DNA from: Acidobacteriota bacterium
Lineage (GTDB): Bacteria > Acidobacteriota > Vicinamibacteria > Vicinamibacterales > Vicinamibacteraceae
Direction of reading: 5' to 3'
Assembly: GCA_020845575.1 (NCBI GenBank)
Contig: JADLFL010000020.1
Coordinates: forward strand, 52,292 to 116,291
Length of the DNA: 64,000 bases
Below are positions 35,114-44,058 of the stretch, piece by piece (positions within the stretch are counted from its first letter, which is position 1; every line of letters starts with the position of its first letter). The notes under the pieces are model-generated. The model was not told the DNA's origin, searched no databases, and saw nothing but the letters and a program-made list of their open reading frames with translations. A program made the translations under genes and the position numbers.

Positions 35114-37645
35114 ATGACGTCCCGTTGCCTGGCGCGCGTGCTGCTCGCGTCGCTGTCGTTCGTCGCACTCGCCGCGTCGTCGTCCCCCGTCGCGGCGCAG
35201 GGCACCGCCCCCTCCACGACGACACCGTCGATCGCCGACCGCACGCGCGGGTGGACGAAGATGGACGGCTTCGTACCGCTCTATTGGGACGAAGCCACAG
35301 GACGCCTGTATCTCGAGATCGCCAGGTTCGATCGCGAGTTGTTGTACCAGGTCTCGCTGCCGGCCGGCATCGGATCGAATCCCATCGGGCTCGATCGCGG
35401 ACAGCTCGGGGATACCGCCGTCGTGACCTTCCAGCGCGTCGGGCCGAAGGTGCTGCTCACGCAGGCCAACCAGCGATTCCGCGCGCTGAGCGCGGATCCC
35501 GCCGAACGACAGGCAGTGGCCGACTCGTTCGCGCGATCGGTGCTGTGGGGCTTCAAGGTCGAGGCCGCTGACGGCGACCGCGTGCTCGTCGACGCAACGG
35601 ACTTCGTGCTGCGCGACGCGCATGGCGTGATCGATCGCCTGCGCGGAGCGAACCAGGGCGCGTACCGTGTGGACGCGAGTCGCACGGCCTTCCATCTGCC
35701 TCGCACGAAGGCCTTCCCGAAGAACTCGGAGGTCGAGGCCATCGTCACGCTCGTCACCGACGGCGCGCCGGGTCCGCTGGTGCGGCAGGTTGCTCCGACG
35801 GCAACGTCGCTCACAGTGCGGCAGCATCACTCGTTCGTCGAACTGCCCGATCTCGCCACGCACACGTACCGGCCGCGCGCGGCCGATCCGCGTACGGGCG
35901 GCATCGACATGACGTTCCACGATTACGCGTCACCGATCACGGATCCGATCGAGAAGCACTGGGTCCTGCGCCATCACCTGCAGAAGACGAATCCGTCAGC
36001 CGCTGTCAGCGACGTGGTCGCGCCGATCGTCTATTACGTGGACAACGGCACGCCGGAGCCGATCCGGAGCGCACTCGTCGAAGGCGCGCAGTGGTGGGCC
36101 GCGGCGTTCGAGGCTGCCGGCTTCAGGAACGGATTCCAGGTACGCGTCCTGCCCGCCGACGCCGATCCGATGGACCTCCGCTACAACATGATTCACTGGG
36201 TCCACAGGTCGACGCGCGGCTGGTCGTACGGCGCCGCGGTGACCGATCCGCGCACGGGCCAGATCCTGAAGGGCAACGTCAGCCTCGGGTCGCTGCGCGT
36301 GCGGCAGGACATCATGATCGGGACGGCCCTCACGAGCCTGGCCACCGACGATGACCCGCTGCGCTGCATGGCCGGCGACGCGCCCGACGCGGAGTATCTG
36401 GCGGCGCTCGATCCCGCAACAGACGTGACGGCCATGGCGCTCGCGCGCATCAGGCAGTTGTCCGCGCACGAAGTGGGCCACACGCTCGGCTTCTCGCACA
36501 ACTTCGCGGCCAGCACGTACGGGCGTGCGTCAGTGATGGATTACCCATCGCCGATGGCCCGCATCGTCGACGGAAAGATCGACATGTCCGATGCGTACGG
36601 CGTCGGCGTGGGTCCGTTCGACGTCTTCGCCGTGAAGTACGCGTACGGCCAGTTCGCACCCGGGACGAATGACGCGGCCGCTCTCGCAGCGCTCGTCGAC
36701 GAAGCCACGAGCAGGGGCATGCTGTACATCTCCGATACCGATGCGCGACCCCCCGGTGCGGCGCATCCGCTCGCGAGCCTGTGGGACAACGGCACCGATC
36801 CCGTGGAGAGCCTGAAGCACGAGATCGCGGTGCGCGCGATTGCGATGCGCGGTTTCGACGTGACGCACATCCCGGAGGGCCGGTCGCTCAGCTTCCTCGA
36901 ACAACAGTTCCTGCCGCTGTACTTCCATCACCGGTACCAGGTGCAGGCCACGGTGAAGTCAGTGGGCGGACAGTATTACTCGTATGCCGTCCGCAAGGGT
37001 GGCGCGCCAGTGCCAGAGTCGACGCGCATCGTGCCGCCGGACGTGCAGCGTGCGGCACTCGATGCGCTGCTCACGACGCTCACGCCAGATGTGCTCGTCG
37101 TACCCGATCGCATCCTCGCGCTGCTCCAGCCACGCACCGATGCATTCGGCGGGTTCAACACGGAGCTCTTCCCGCGACGCACGGGCCTCACGTTCGACCC
37201 GGCGTCCGCGGCGTCCATCGCTGCCGACATGACGATTGCGGGCCTGCTCAACCCCGAGCGCGCCGCGCGGATCGTCGAGTTCCACGCGCGCGACGCGAAG
37301 CAGTTGCAACTGCGCGACGTCATCAACGCGATCGGACGTGCGGTCAGAGGCGACATGAGCCGCGAGAGTACGACGGCGCTCGCGCAGCGTGCGGCGCAGT
37401 CGGTGTTCGTGATGCGGTTGATGGATCTGGGCGTGAACGAGAACGCCTCGTCCGACGTCCGCTCCATCGCGCAGCGCGCCGTGGCGGGTCTGCCGATGAT
37501 GCTGTTCCCAGAGGGCCAGGCCACGCCCGAGTGGGTGGCGCACAAGGTCGCCGTGCAGCGCGACGTCGAGCGCTACGCCCAACGCCCGTACTCCCCCTAC
37601 ACGCCCCAGAAACCGCTGGCCACGCCGGCCGGAGATCCGATCTGA
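35114..37645 (+). CDS. Secreted zinc metalloprotease (DUF5117/DUF4953 type)
   Basis: An 843-residue exported protein with a signal peptide (cleavage after PVAAQ). An N-terminal DUF5117-like domain (about 90-290) precedes the metallopeptidase domain with HEVGHTLGFSH: H452, E453, H456 and H462 form a metzincin-like HExxHxxGxxH site. The downstream SVMDYPSPMA provides the Met-turn. It matches the EcxA-like DUF4953 family common in Bacteroidetes and Acidobacteria. It is probably a periplasmic or secreted protease. A GGAGG site precedes the ATG. It is divergent from the amidase. Confidence 0.9.
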   Translation: MTSRCLARVLLASLSFVALAASSSPVAAQGTAPSTTTPSIADRTRGWTKMDGFVPLYWDEATGRLYLEIARFDRELLYQVSLPAGIGSNPIGLDRGQLGDTAVVTFQRVGPKVLLTQANQRFRALSADPAERQAVADSFARSVLWGFKVEAADGDRVLVDATDFVLRDAHGVIDRLRGANQGAYRVDASRTAFHLPRTKAFPKNSEVEAIVTLVTDGAPGPLVRQVAPTATSLTVRQHHSFVELPDLATHTYRPRAADPRTGGIDMTFHDYASPITDPIEKHWVLRHHLQKTNPSAAVSDVVAPIVYYVDNGTPEPIRSALVEGAQWWAAAFEAAGFRNGFQVRVLPADADPMDLRYNMIHWVHRSTRGWSYGAAVTDPRTGQILKGNVSLGSLRVRQDIMIGTALTSLATDDDPLRCMAGDAPDAEYLAALDPATDVTAMALARIRQLSAHEVGHTLGFSHNFAASTYGRASVMDYPSPMARIVDGKIDMSDAYGVGVGPFDVFAVKYAYGQFAPGTNDAAALAALVDEATSRGMLYISDTDARPPGAAHPLASLWDNGTDPVESLKHEIAVRAIAMRGFDVTHIPEGRSLSFLEQQFLPLYFHHRYQVQATVKSVGGQYYSYAVRKGGAPVPESTRIVPPDVQRAALDALLTTLTPDVLVVPDRILALLQPRTDAFGGFNTELFPRRTGLTFDPASAASIAADMTIAGLLNPERAARIVEFHARDAKQLQLRDVINAIGRAVRGDMSRESTTALAQRAAQSVFVMRLMDLGVNENASSDVRSIAQRAVAGLPMMLFPEGQATPEWVAHKVAVQRDVERYAQRPYSPYTPQKPLATPAGDPI

Positions 37646-37661
37646 CCACGCCGGCCATCCC

Positions 37662-38969
37662 TCACTTCCCGTCGGCGAGGTTCACTCTTCTGACGATCGG
37701 TTTCTGCAGCGTCTCGACGGCGGCGGGGACGCCGGGGGCGGTGAAGCGGTGGGTCTGGCTGTTGGCGACGTAGTAGAAGCCGTCGCCGACGATCACGCCG
37801 GCTGTCGGCATGTCGTGGTCGGGCAGGTTCGCGTCGAGGACATCCACGGCGCGCACGTTGAGGCCGTCGGCCGTGAGCCGCAGTCTCATGACGCGCGCCA
37901 GCTTCGGCAGGCCGCTCTGCACGGCGATGAGATCGCCGCGATGGCTGGCGAGCCCGTCGATCCCGACGAGCGTGAGCGACGGAGCGTGACCGACGGGGCT
38001 GACCTCACGCGTCCGCATGTCGACCCGCGACAGCCCTTCGATGTGCGCGACGTAGAGCGCGCGGCCATCGCCGCTCCACGCGAGTCCGCGCGGCTGGAGA
38101 TGCGTGCCGAGACTCACGAACGGTTCGATGGCGCGCGTGCCGGGCTTCCAGCGATACAACGCGCCGGTACGTCCGTCGGTCAGGTAGAGCGTGCCGTCGG
38201 GCGCCTGCACGATGTCGGTGAGCAGGTGCCCGCCCGGGGCCGCAGGCGGCGCGAGACGCATGACCTGCCTGCCGGACGACAGCTGCAGCCGATGCAGGAA
38301 CGCCTGCCCTTCCGCATCCTCGCCGTAGCCCTGCATCGTGCGCTCTCCGGCGCTCAGCACGTAGAGCGCGCCACGCACGTTGTCGGCCACGAGGCCGCGC
38401 ACGCCGAGGAATCCTGCTTCGCGAAACGTCGCGTAGTCCGCGATGCGACCGTTGATCTCGTCGACCACCACGACCTTGCGCTTGTGGAGGCTGCCGACCA
38501 GGAAGCGTCGCGATCCCCTGTCGTACGTCATCGCGTCTGGGAAGAAATCGGGCTCGTTGAGCCGGAAGGCGACGACGCTGTGCTCGGCGGGAGCGACGAC
38601 CGCCTGCAGCCGCGCCTGCCATGCGGGCCACGCCTGTTGATCGCGCAGCGTCTCGAACGCGGGCGAGACGAGCACATCTGCCGCAACGCCCTTGTCGGCG
38701 AGCAGGCCCAGTGCGTCGAACGCTTCGCGGTAGCGCTCCGCGAGCGTGTATGCACGCACCTGCGCGTAGAGCAGGAATGGGTGATTGGGTGGCGCACGGC
38801 GCGTCGCCCGCTCGACGGCCTCGACTGCCGCCCTGGCGTCGCCGCCGTCGATCGCGACGACCGCCGCGTCGTACAGCGCCGGCCACTCGGGTGCGTCAGC
38901 CGCGTCGCCGGCACGCACCGCCGTGCCCGCAAGCATCCCGACCACGACGATCCACGCCCAGCGACGCAC
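37662..38969 (-). CDS. Exported SMP-30/NHL-type beta-propeller with N-terminal TPR-like region
   Basis: A 435-residue protein with a signal peptide (cleavage near RAGDA), a short helical TPR-like segment (about 28-110, AAVVAIDGGDARAAVEAVERA), and a beta-propeller with repeated blades (RRFLVGSLHKRKVVVVDE, GALYVLSAGERTMQGY, DGTLYLTDGRTGALYRW, GRALYVAHIEGLSRVD). It resembles SMP-30/gluconolactonase-like folds, but the metal ligands were not verified. The start is GTG with TACAAT 7 nt upstream. Confidence 0.75.
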   Translation of the reverse strand: MRRWAWIVVVGMLAGTAVRAGDAADAPEWPALYDAAVVAIDGGDARAAVEAVERATRRAPPNHPFLLYAQVRAYTLAERYREAFDALGLLADKGVAADVLVSPAFETLRDQQAWPAWQARLQAVVAPAEHSVVAFRLNEPDFFPDAMTYDRGSRRFLVGSLHKRKVVVVDEINGRIADYATFREAGFLGVRGLVADNVRGALYVLSAGERTMQGYGEDAEGQAFLHRLQLSSGRQVMRLAPPAAPGGHLLTDIVQAPDGTLYLTDGRTGALYRWKPGTRAIEPFVSLGTHLQPRGLAWSGDGRALYVAHIEGLSRVDMRTREVSPVGHAPSLTLVGIDGLASHRGDLIAVQSGLPKLARVMRLRLTADGLNVRAVDVLDANLPDHDMPTAGVIVGDGFYYVANSQTHRFTAPGVPAAVETLQKPIVRRVNLADGK

Positions 38970-38976
38970 GATCTCG

Positions 38977-38982
38977 ATTGTA
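38977..38982 (-). promoter_or_regulatory. Putative -10 box (TACAAT), leaderless GTG
   Basis: Minus-strand TACAAT, five of six matches to TATAAT, ends 7 nt before the GTG at 38969; no ribosome-binding site is present. Confidence 0.5.
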
Positions 38983-39036
38983 GCCGCCGGTGAGCGGAGG
39001 CGCCTGGACGCACGCCAGAGGCGTCAGCCCCTTCGA

Positions 39037-41598
39037 CTATTGCGTCGGGCGCAGGAGCTGCCTGAACGTCAGCGTGTTGATGTCGCGGAACATCGGCGTG
39101 CGCGGGGGCAGCATCGACGGCACGAGGAACTCCTCGTCGAACGCGACGCTGCGGTCCGGAGGGCTGTACACGTTGCGGCAGCACTTCCACGTACCGACGG
39201 ACTGCCGGCTCGTGAAGAGACTGATCATCGAGCCGCGATAGTTGAAGATCGCGGAACCCCAGTTCTCGACAAACCGCATGAAGTTGTGCGCACCGCCGTC
39301 GGATCCGTAGTTGGCGGCGTCGAGACCGTTGTTGTTCGGGAACGGGAAGTTGATGCCCTTGCCCGAGATCACGCCCATTCGGTACCACGTGGTCGCGGCC
39401 GTGCGCGCGGCGTGGTTGTGCGGCGTGTTGAAGGAGTTGGCGTCGTTCCAGTTGCGCGACAGGAGCGTGACGGCGTCGGCGATGATGGCAGCGGACCTGT
39501 GGTTGCTGCCGTTGAAGCCATTGGAGTTGCACGATGCCGTCGGCAGGCCGCAGGCGTTGTAGTTGCCCTGCACGTAGACCGGGTTCTCGGAGGCCACCGT
39601 CAGGCCCTGCGGGCCGTTGGACGGCAACTGGTTGAGCCCACCGTTGACGAGCTTCAGGGCCCTGCGGAAGAACACGGCGCGATTGGCGCGCGCGACGCCG
39701 GAGTTGACGCGGCTTCCCCATACGTTCACGCCGTTGTTGATCGGGCTGCCGGCGCCCCAGGGGGTCGTGGCGCCGACGCTCAGCGGATTGATCACCGTGT
39801 ACGGGATGACGGGCGTGTTGCCATAGGTCTGGAGGGTTCCGTTCCCGTTCATGTCTTCGCCGGTCTGGAGCGAGCCATTCGGCGTACTCGTCGAGTCGGT
39901 GTTGATGAAATCCTCCCAGCCGTACTCGCCCGTCTCGACCCCAGCGTTGCTGTTGTTACGTCTGTCGGAGAAGTACACCACGTAGCCCGTCTCGTCCTGG
40001 GAGCCCGACCCACTCGTCCCGACGTGTCCCAGCAGCCAACGCCGGTAGTTGTTGACGTCGAACTCGACGTAGTGCATCACGCCACCGAGGTACATGTCGT
40101 TCTGCGACGTCGACTCGGCGTCGCGACGGAGTCCTTCGCGGGGGTCGTACAGCGTGTTGGGCCAGAAGTCCGTGCGCGGCGCACTCGTCGCCGCGCTACC
40201 GCAGGTCCCTGTCGCGGGGCCTTCCTTCACGCGCTGGATGCGGATGACCGCGTTGGGGTGCACGTCCGAGCACGAAGCCCAGAGGTTCCTGCCCGAGATC
40301 CCGAGCGAGAGGATCTCGTTGGTCACATCGGTCCAGGTACCGGCCGTGTCCTGCTTGTTGATCAGGATGAAGCCTCCGGTCAGCGCCGTACCGTTGGCAG
40401 ACCGGTAGCCCTGGCGCTGATTGCCGTTCGATCCGGCCAGCGGGAAGCCCCCCGCCGCCACCGGAAGACTGGCCGTCTCGAGCGAAACGGGCGTCCCGAC
40501 GACGTCGGGCAGCGACGTCAACTGTGCCGGCGTGTCGGATAGCAGGATGCGCAGCGACGCCAGGTTGAAGAAGCGCTGCGGCCTGAGCGTCGGCGGGTCC
40601 GGCGCGAGGGGGTTCGGCCTGCGGATGATGTCCACGGGCTCCGCGCCATCGCTCACGAGCGGGAGTTCGAGCGTGCGCGCGCCGGTGTTACCGGTCTTGA
40701 TGTAGCCGTTGTAGTTGCTGTTGCCCAGCGAGAGGGACGTCCAGTTCGTGTTCGCCGCGGAGCCGAGCGTGCCCGTGAGGCTGCCCTCGTTCATGGCAAG
40801 GTTGCGGCACGACGCCATCCCGGCTGGCGGCGGCTGGCACCCGGCGGCCTTGGCCATCCTGATGGTGCCCGTATACGAGGAGGCCGACCTCCCGTTGGCG
40901 AAGTGCGTCCTGACGATCTCGCCCACCGCCGTCACACGGTCGGCCAGGGTCAGCGTCGTGCCTGCGACCGACGCGATGAAGATGTTCTGGTTGCTGTGCA
41001 CGCGGCCGCCGAACGCATAGTCGTTGGCGTGGAACGACAGGTTGTTCTCCGAGAAGATGCCGAACTGGAACACGGGGACGCCAACGGTCTGCATCGTTCG
41101 GCGCATCCGGACTTCCCCTCCCGTGAGTGAGCGGGCCGTGACGGTGATCTCGTAGGGCGTCAACAGGCCCACCAGACCCTGGAAGGGGCCGGCGGGCACC
41201 TGTCGCGTGACGGTCGGCCGCGCCTGCACGCGATAGCCCGACCCTGCAGTACCGCCGGGCGCCGTGAACGCGAATCCGTCGATCACGGGAGGATCGGCCT
41301 CGAGCGACGCCAGTACCGCGCCGTCGGGGCTGTAGTTGCCGCCGAGGAAGACGTCACCAAGGTCGGACGTGAGCTTCTCGATGCCGGCATGCGCCGCGGC
41401 GTAGGCCTGTGTCTGGTCCCGGTTGAGGCCGCCGCTCTGCTGGTCACCAATCACGACGGCGATGAAGCCGACCATGATGGCCGAGATGAGCATCATGACC
41501 ATGATGGTGGACAGCAGCGCCATGCCGCGCTCACTCGACCGGAGGACGGCTGGCGCGCTTGGAAAATGGGGTCGACTGGACATGGACGGGGTCCTCAT
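39037..41598 (-). CDS. PilX-type type IV pilus assembly protein (large)
   Basis: An 853-residue protein, far longer than typical PilX (about 200). It has a short basic leader, then G25 followed by MALLSTIMVMMLISAIMVGFIAVV, a PilX-like N-terminal TM that lacks the Glu5 of true pseudopilins. Residues 60-200 look like a PilX_N/DUF4900 region. The remainder is a large Ser/Thr/Asn-rich extracellular domain without recognised motifs. It could play the tip-adhesin role that PilY1 plays elsewhere (inference). ATG 41598 overlaps the upstream gene's stop as ATGA. It is the last gene of the pseudopilin operon. Confidence 0.75.
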   Translation of the reverse strand: MRTPSMSSRPHFPSAPAVLRSSERGMALLSTIMVMMLISAIMVGFIAVVIGDQQSGGLNRDQTQAYAAAHAGIEKLTSDLGDVFLGGNYSPDGAVLASLEADPPVIDGFAFTAPGGTAGSGYRVQARPTVTRQVPAGPFQGLVGLLTPYEITVTARSLTGGEVRMRRTMQTVGVPVFQFGIFSENNLSFHANDYAFGGRVHSNQNIFIASVAGTTLTLADRVTAVGEIVRTHFANGRSASSYTGTIRMAKAAGCQPPPAGMASCRNLAMNEGSLTGTLGSAANTNWTSLSLGNSNYNGYIKTGNTGARTLELPLVSDGAEPVDIIRRPNPLAPDPPTLRPQRFFNLASLRILLSDTPAQLTSLPDVVGTPVSLETASLPVAAGGFPLAGSNGNQRQGYRSANGTALTGGFILINKQDTAGTWTDVTNEILSLGISGRNLWASCSDVHPNAVIRIQRVKEGPATGTCGSAATSAPRTDFWPNTLYDPREGLRRDAESTSQNDMYLGGVMHYVEFDVNNYRRWLLGHVGTSGSGSQDETGYVVYFSDRRNNSNAGVETGEYGWEDFINTDSTSTPNGSLQTGEDMNGNGTLQTYGNTPVIPYTVINPLSVGATTPWGAGSPINNGVNVWGSRVNSGVARANRAVFFRRALKLVNGGLNQLPSNGPQGLTVASENPVYVQGNYNACGLPTASCNSNGFNGSNHRSAAIIADAVTLLSRNWNDANSFNTPHNHAARTAATTWYRMGVISGKGINFPFPNNNGLDAANYGSDGGAHNFMRFVENWGSAIFNYRGSMISLFTSRQSVGTWKCCRNVYSPPDRSVAFDEEFLVPSMLPPRTPMFRDINTLTFRQLLRPTQ

Positions 41599-42734
41599 GA
41601 ATAGCGATCCACGAGCGCGAGGCTTCGCAGGCTGACCTGCGTGTTGAGCGTGTTGCGGAGAAACTGTCGTGTCTTGGGATGCCGCTGAGAGGAGCGCCCC
41701 ATGAGGTGCACGTTCACCTTGCGGATCTGGTTGGACGAACAGGCCAGCGGCGCACACGCGCCGGTTCCGGCGATGTCCGAGGTATCCAGCGCGACGTCGG
41801 TCGGATTGCCGACATCGTCGATGAGGTCGTATGTCAGCAGGAGACTGTCGATGGAGAACGCGACCACCGTTGGAGGCCTGGCGTTGATACGACGCATCAA
41901 CCGGAACCCGGTCTCCATGGGAGTGGGGTCGATGTAGTAGGTGACCATGCGGATCCGTGTCGCCACCGACGGCACCACCATCTGCCCGCACGGGTTGGGC
42001 GGTGGAAGCTCACAGGCGGCCGTCTCCGGAACGAGGCTGACGTAGTGGGCCAGCGTACCGATCACGCCGACCCCGGTCTGGTTCAGGTTCATCGGATCGT
42101 TCACGTCGAAATACACCGTGTTGTTCACGATCCGGCTCACGTACTTCAAGGTGCTCATCGACTGCTTGGTCAGCATGATCAAGTCGCCGACCTGCAGGTT
42201 GTCGCGCGCCACATCGGGGTTGTCGCTGATGTTCAGCGTCGGCACGACCGTCATGTCCGTCGCGTTCAGGGCGCTGAGCTGGACACCCTCGAACGCGCTG
42301 TCGGCGCCGATCGCCGTCACCATGTCGGTCGGCGCGAGGTTCACGTCGGGCCCGAGCGCCGGCCCGGACGTCAGCGCCGGGAGCGCCACCAGCGCGGGAT
42401 CGAACTGATAGACGATCGTGTTCGGGCTGTTTGCCGGGTCCAACGGTCCCGGCCGACGGACTGGCGTCGCGCCGGCCCCCGAAGGAATCCCGACCACGCG
42501 CCCGGCGGGCAGCCCCTGCCCCGTCTGCAGGAGATCGCGGATGATGAGATCCATCGCGACGCGCAGATTCTGGTTGGTCGTCGTCGTGAGCGACACCGTG
42601 TCCTTCGCGACCGAGACGTCCATCATCACCGACATCACGCCGGACATCACCACGACCATCACCGCCATGCTGAAGACGAGCTCGACCAGCGAGAAGCCCG
42701 CCTCGTGATTCTTCTTCGATGTGTAGTCAGCCAT
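41595..42734 (-). CDS. PilW-type minor pseudopilin
   Basis: A 379-residue class III-signal protein. The prepilin peptidase site is G13/F14 with Glu at +5 (AGFSLVELVFSMAVMVVVMSG), followed by the N-terminal helix and a C-terminal globular domain of about 340 residues that is longer than standard PilW. It is cleaved and N-methylated by PilD, and probably forms part of the initiation or tip complex of the type IV pilus. The start lies 4 nt after the PilV-type stop, and the stop overlaps the PilX-type start. Confidence 0.85.
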   Translation of the reverse strand: MADYTSKKNHEAGFSLVELVFSMAVMVVVMSGVMSVMMDVSVAKDTVSLTTTTNQNLRVAMDLIIRDLLQTGQGLPAGRVVGIPSGAGATPVRRPGPLDPANSPNTIVYQFDPALVALPALTSGPALGPDVNLAPTDMVTAIGADSAFEGVQLSALNATDMTVVPTLNISDNPDVARDNLQVGDLIMLTKQSMSTLKYVSRIVNNTVYFDVNDPMNLNQTGVGVIGTLAHYVSLVPETAACELPPPNPCGQMVVPSVATRIRMVTYYIDPTPMETGFRLMRRINARPPTVVAFSIDSLLLTYDLIDDVGNPTDVALDTSDIAGTGACAPLACSSNQIRKVNVHLMGRSSQRHPKTRQFLRNTLNTQVSLRSLALVDRYS

Positions 42735-42738
42735 GGCG

Positions 42739-43332
42739 TCAGGAGTAGTTGGAGATGAATGTCGTGAGACGGTACGTCCGCTCGATGGCACCGACGCGAT
42801 AGCGAACGCTGACGCGAACCTGGCGCAGCGAGTTGCTGAGGTCGCAAATCTCGATCTGACGCCAGTACTGCGTCAGTGATTCTTCCCTGTCGTCGGCGGT
42901 TCCTGCCTCTCCGTCAGGACCTGGGTGGCGGATGACCTCGACGTCTCCGTCGTCGGCGGTGTTGACCAGGCCGTCAGCGCCGGGGGTGAGCAGACCACCG
43001 GCCTGCTCACCCTCCAGGAACACACCGGCGGTCGTCGAGTTCCAGCCGGTCGGTTGGGCAACGCCCTGGCACATGCGCGGGGTCGCGTCGTTCCGGATCT
43101 CATGCCAGGCGAGGACGCGCGTGTCGCGCGCCGTGTGCACGGACTCGATGGCCTCGCGTGCCTTCTCCCGGGCAATCAGATTGGCCGAGGACGTCGACAC
43201 GTTGGACATGCCCATCACGAAGACCTGAGCGAGTCCGAGCATCGCCGTCGACAGCAGCAGGAGGGCCACGAGGGCCTCAAGCAGGCTGAACCCACTCTCG
43301 TCGGTCGCACGCGATCGAGATGGTGACGTCAT
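42739..43332 (-). CDS. PilV-type minor pseudopilin
   Basis: A 197-residue prepilin-like protein with the cleavage site G14/F15 and Glu+5 (SGFSLLEALVALLLLSTAML), a hydrophobic helix, and a globular domain with two Asp-rich stretches (LVNTADDGDVE, GEAGTADDREE) that could bind Ca2+ (inference). It starts 1 nt after the FimT-type stop and precedes PilW by 4 nt. Confidence 0.87.
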   Translation of the reverse strand: MTSPSRSRATDESGFSLLEALVALLLLSTAMLGLAQVFVMGMSNVSTSSANLIAREKAREAIESVHTARDTRVLAWHEIRNDATPRMCQGVAQPTGWNSTTAGVFLEGEQAGGLLTPGADGLVNTADDGDVEVIRHPGPDGEAGTADDREESLTQYWRQIEICDLSNSLRQVRVSVRYRVGAIERTYRLTTFISNYS

Positions 43333-43333
43333 A

Positions 43334-43933
43334 TCAGTCAACCCAGTTCGCGCCATTCCAGCTCCAGTCACGCAGAAGCGCCGTCGCACCGAAGATCGTG
43401 AGGGCACGCGACGTGAGGGGGTCGTCCCTCCTCGCCATGAACACCGTCCCGTTGACCACGTCGCCGCTCTGCGAGACGAGCGTGCCCTCCGACGTGAATT
43501 GCCAGGGTTGTCCGCCCGTGAACTCGATGGCGTCACCGATCGGGGCGAACCCGTCCGGCGTGTCGGGCACACCGGCATCGAAGCGGCGGAACTCCATTCC
43601 CTGCGACACGGTGGTCTGCGACACGAGGGTCGTGCCCGTCACGATGATGTTGCCCAGACCGTCGACGCCCAGGTCGTCGCGGCGCACTTCGACGATGTTG
43701 GGCGTCACGAACGTGATCGTCATGTTGCGACGCTCCGTGATGGCTCGCTCCCTGGCCGTTCGCAGCGCCGCCATCAGCTCGGAACTGCCGGAGTCGGCGC
43801 GTGCCAGGCTGACGGCCAACGGCGTCACCAGCACCGCCATCGCCAGCAGGACGCCGACGATCGCCCCGACGATGAGCACTTCGAGGAGGGTGAAGCCCGC
43901 CGTGGACCGGAGGTCGGTAGTCGTGAATCGCAT
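43334..43933 (-). CDS. FimT/GspH-type minor pseudopilin
   Basis: A 199-residue prepilin-like protein with the site G13/F14 and Glu+5 (AGFTLLEVLIVGAIVGVLLAM). The globular part has the GspH/FimT pattern SELMAALRTARERAITERRNMTITF. FimT proteins bind DNA or prime pilus assembly. It is the first gene of the four-gene operon and starts at ATG 43933, downstream of a strong hairpin. Confidence 0.87.
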   Translation of the reverse strand: MRFTTTDLRSTAGFTLLEVLIVGAIVGVLLAMAVLVTPLAVSLARADSGSSELMAALRTARERAITERRNMTITFVTPNIVEVRRDDLGVDGLGNIIVTGTTLVSQTTVSQGMEFRRFDAGVPDTPDGFAPIGDAIEFTGGQPWQFTSEGTLVSQSGDVVNGTVFMARRDDPLTSRALTIFGATALLRDWSWNGANWVD

Positions 43934-43993
43934 GGACAACTCGCCACTGCCAGTAAGGCAAGAGCCGTACCAGCGAGCCCAGCCGACGCAATA

Positions 43994-44033
43994 CGGGCCG
44001 GTCGGCACGCGTGCGGCGCGGCCGACCGGCCCG
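43994..44033 (-). terminator. Perfect 13-bp hairpin between hydrolase and pilus operon
   Basis: CGGGCCGGTCGGC (43994-44006) pairs perfectly with GCCGACCGGCCCG (44021-44033) around a 14-nt loop. On the minus strand it follows the hydrolase stop by 25 nt and precedes the FimT start by 60 nt. It insulates the two units; there is no U-run. Confidence 0.7.
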
Positions 44034-44058
44034 GGATCGATCAGAGTTGTCGCGCGAC

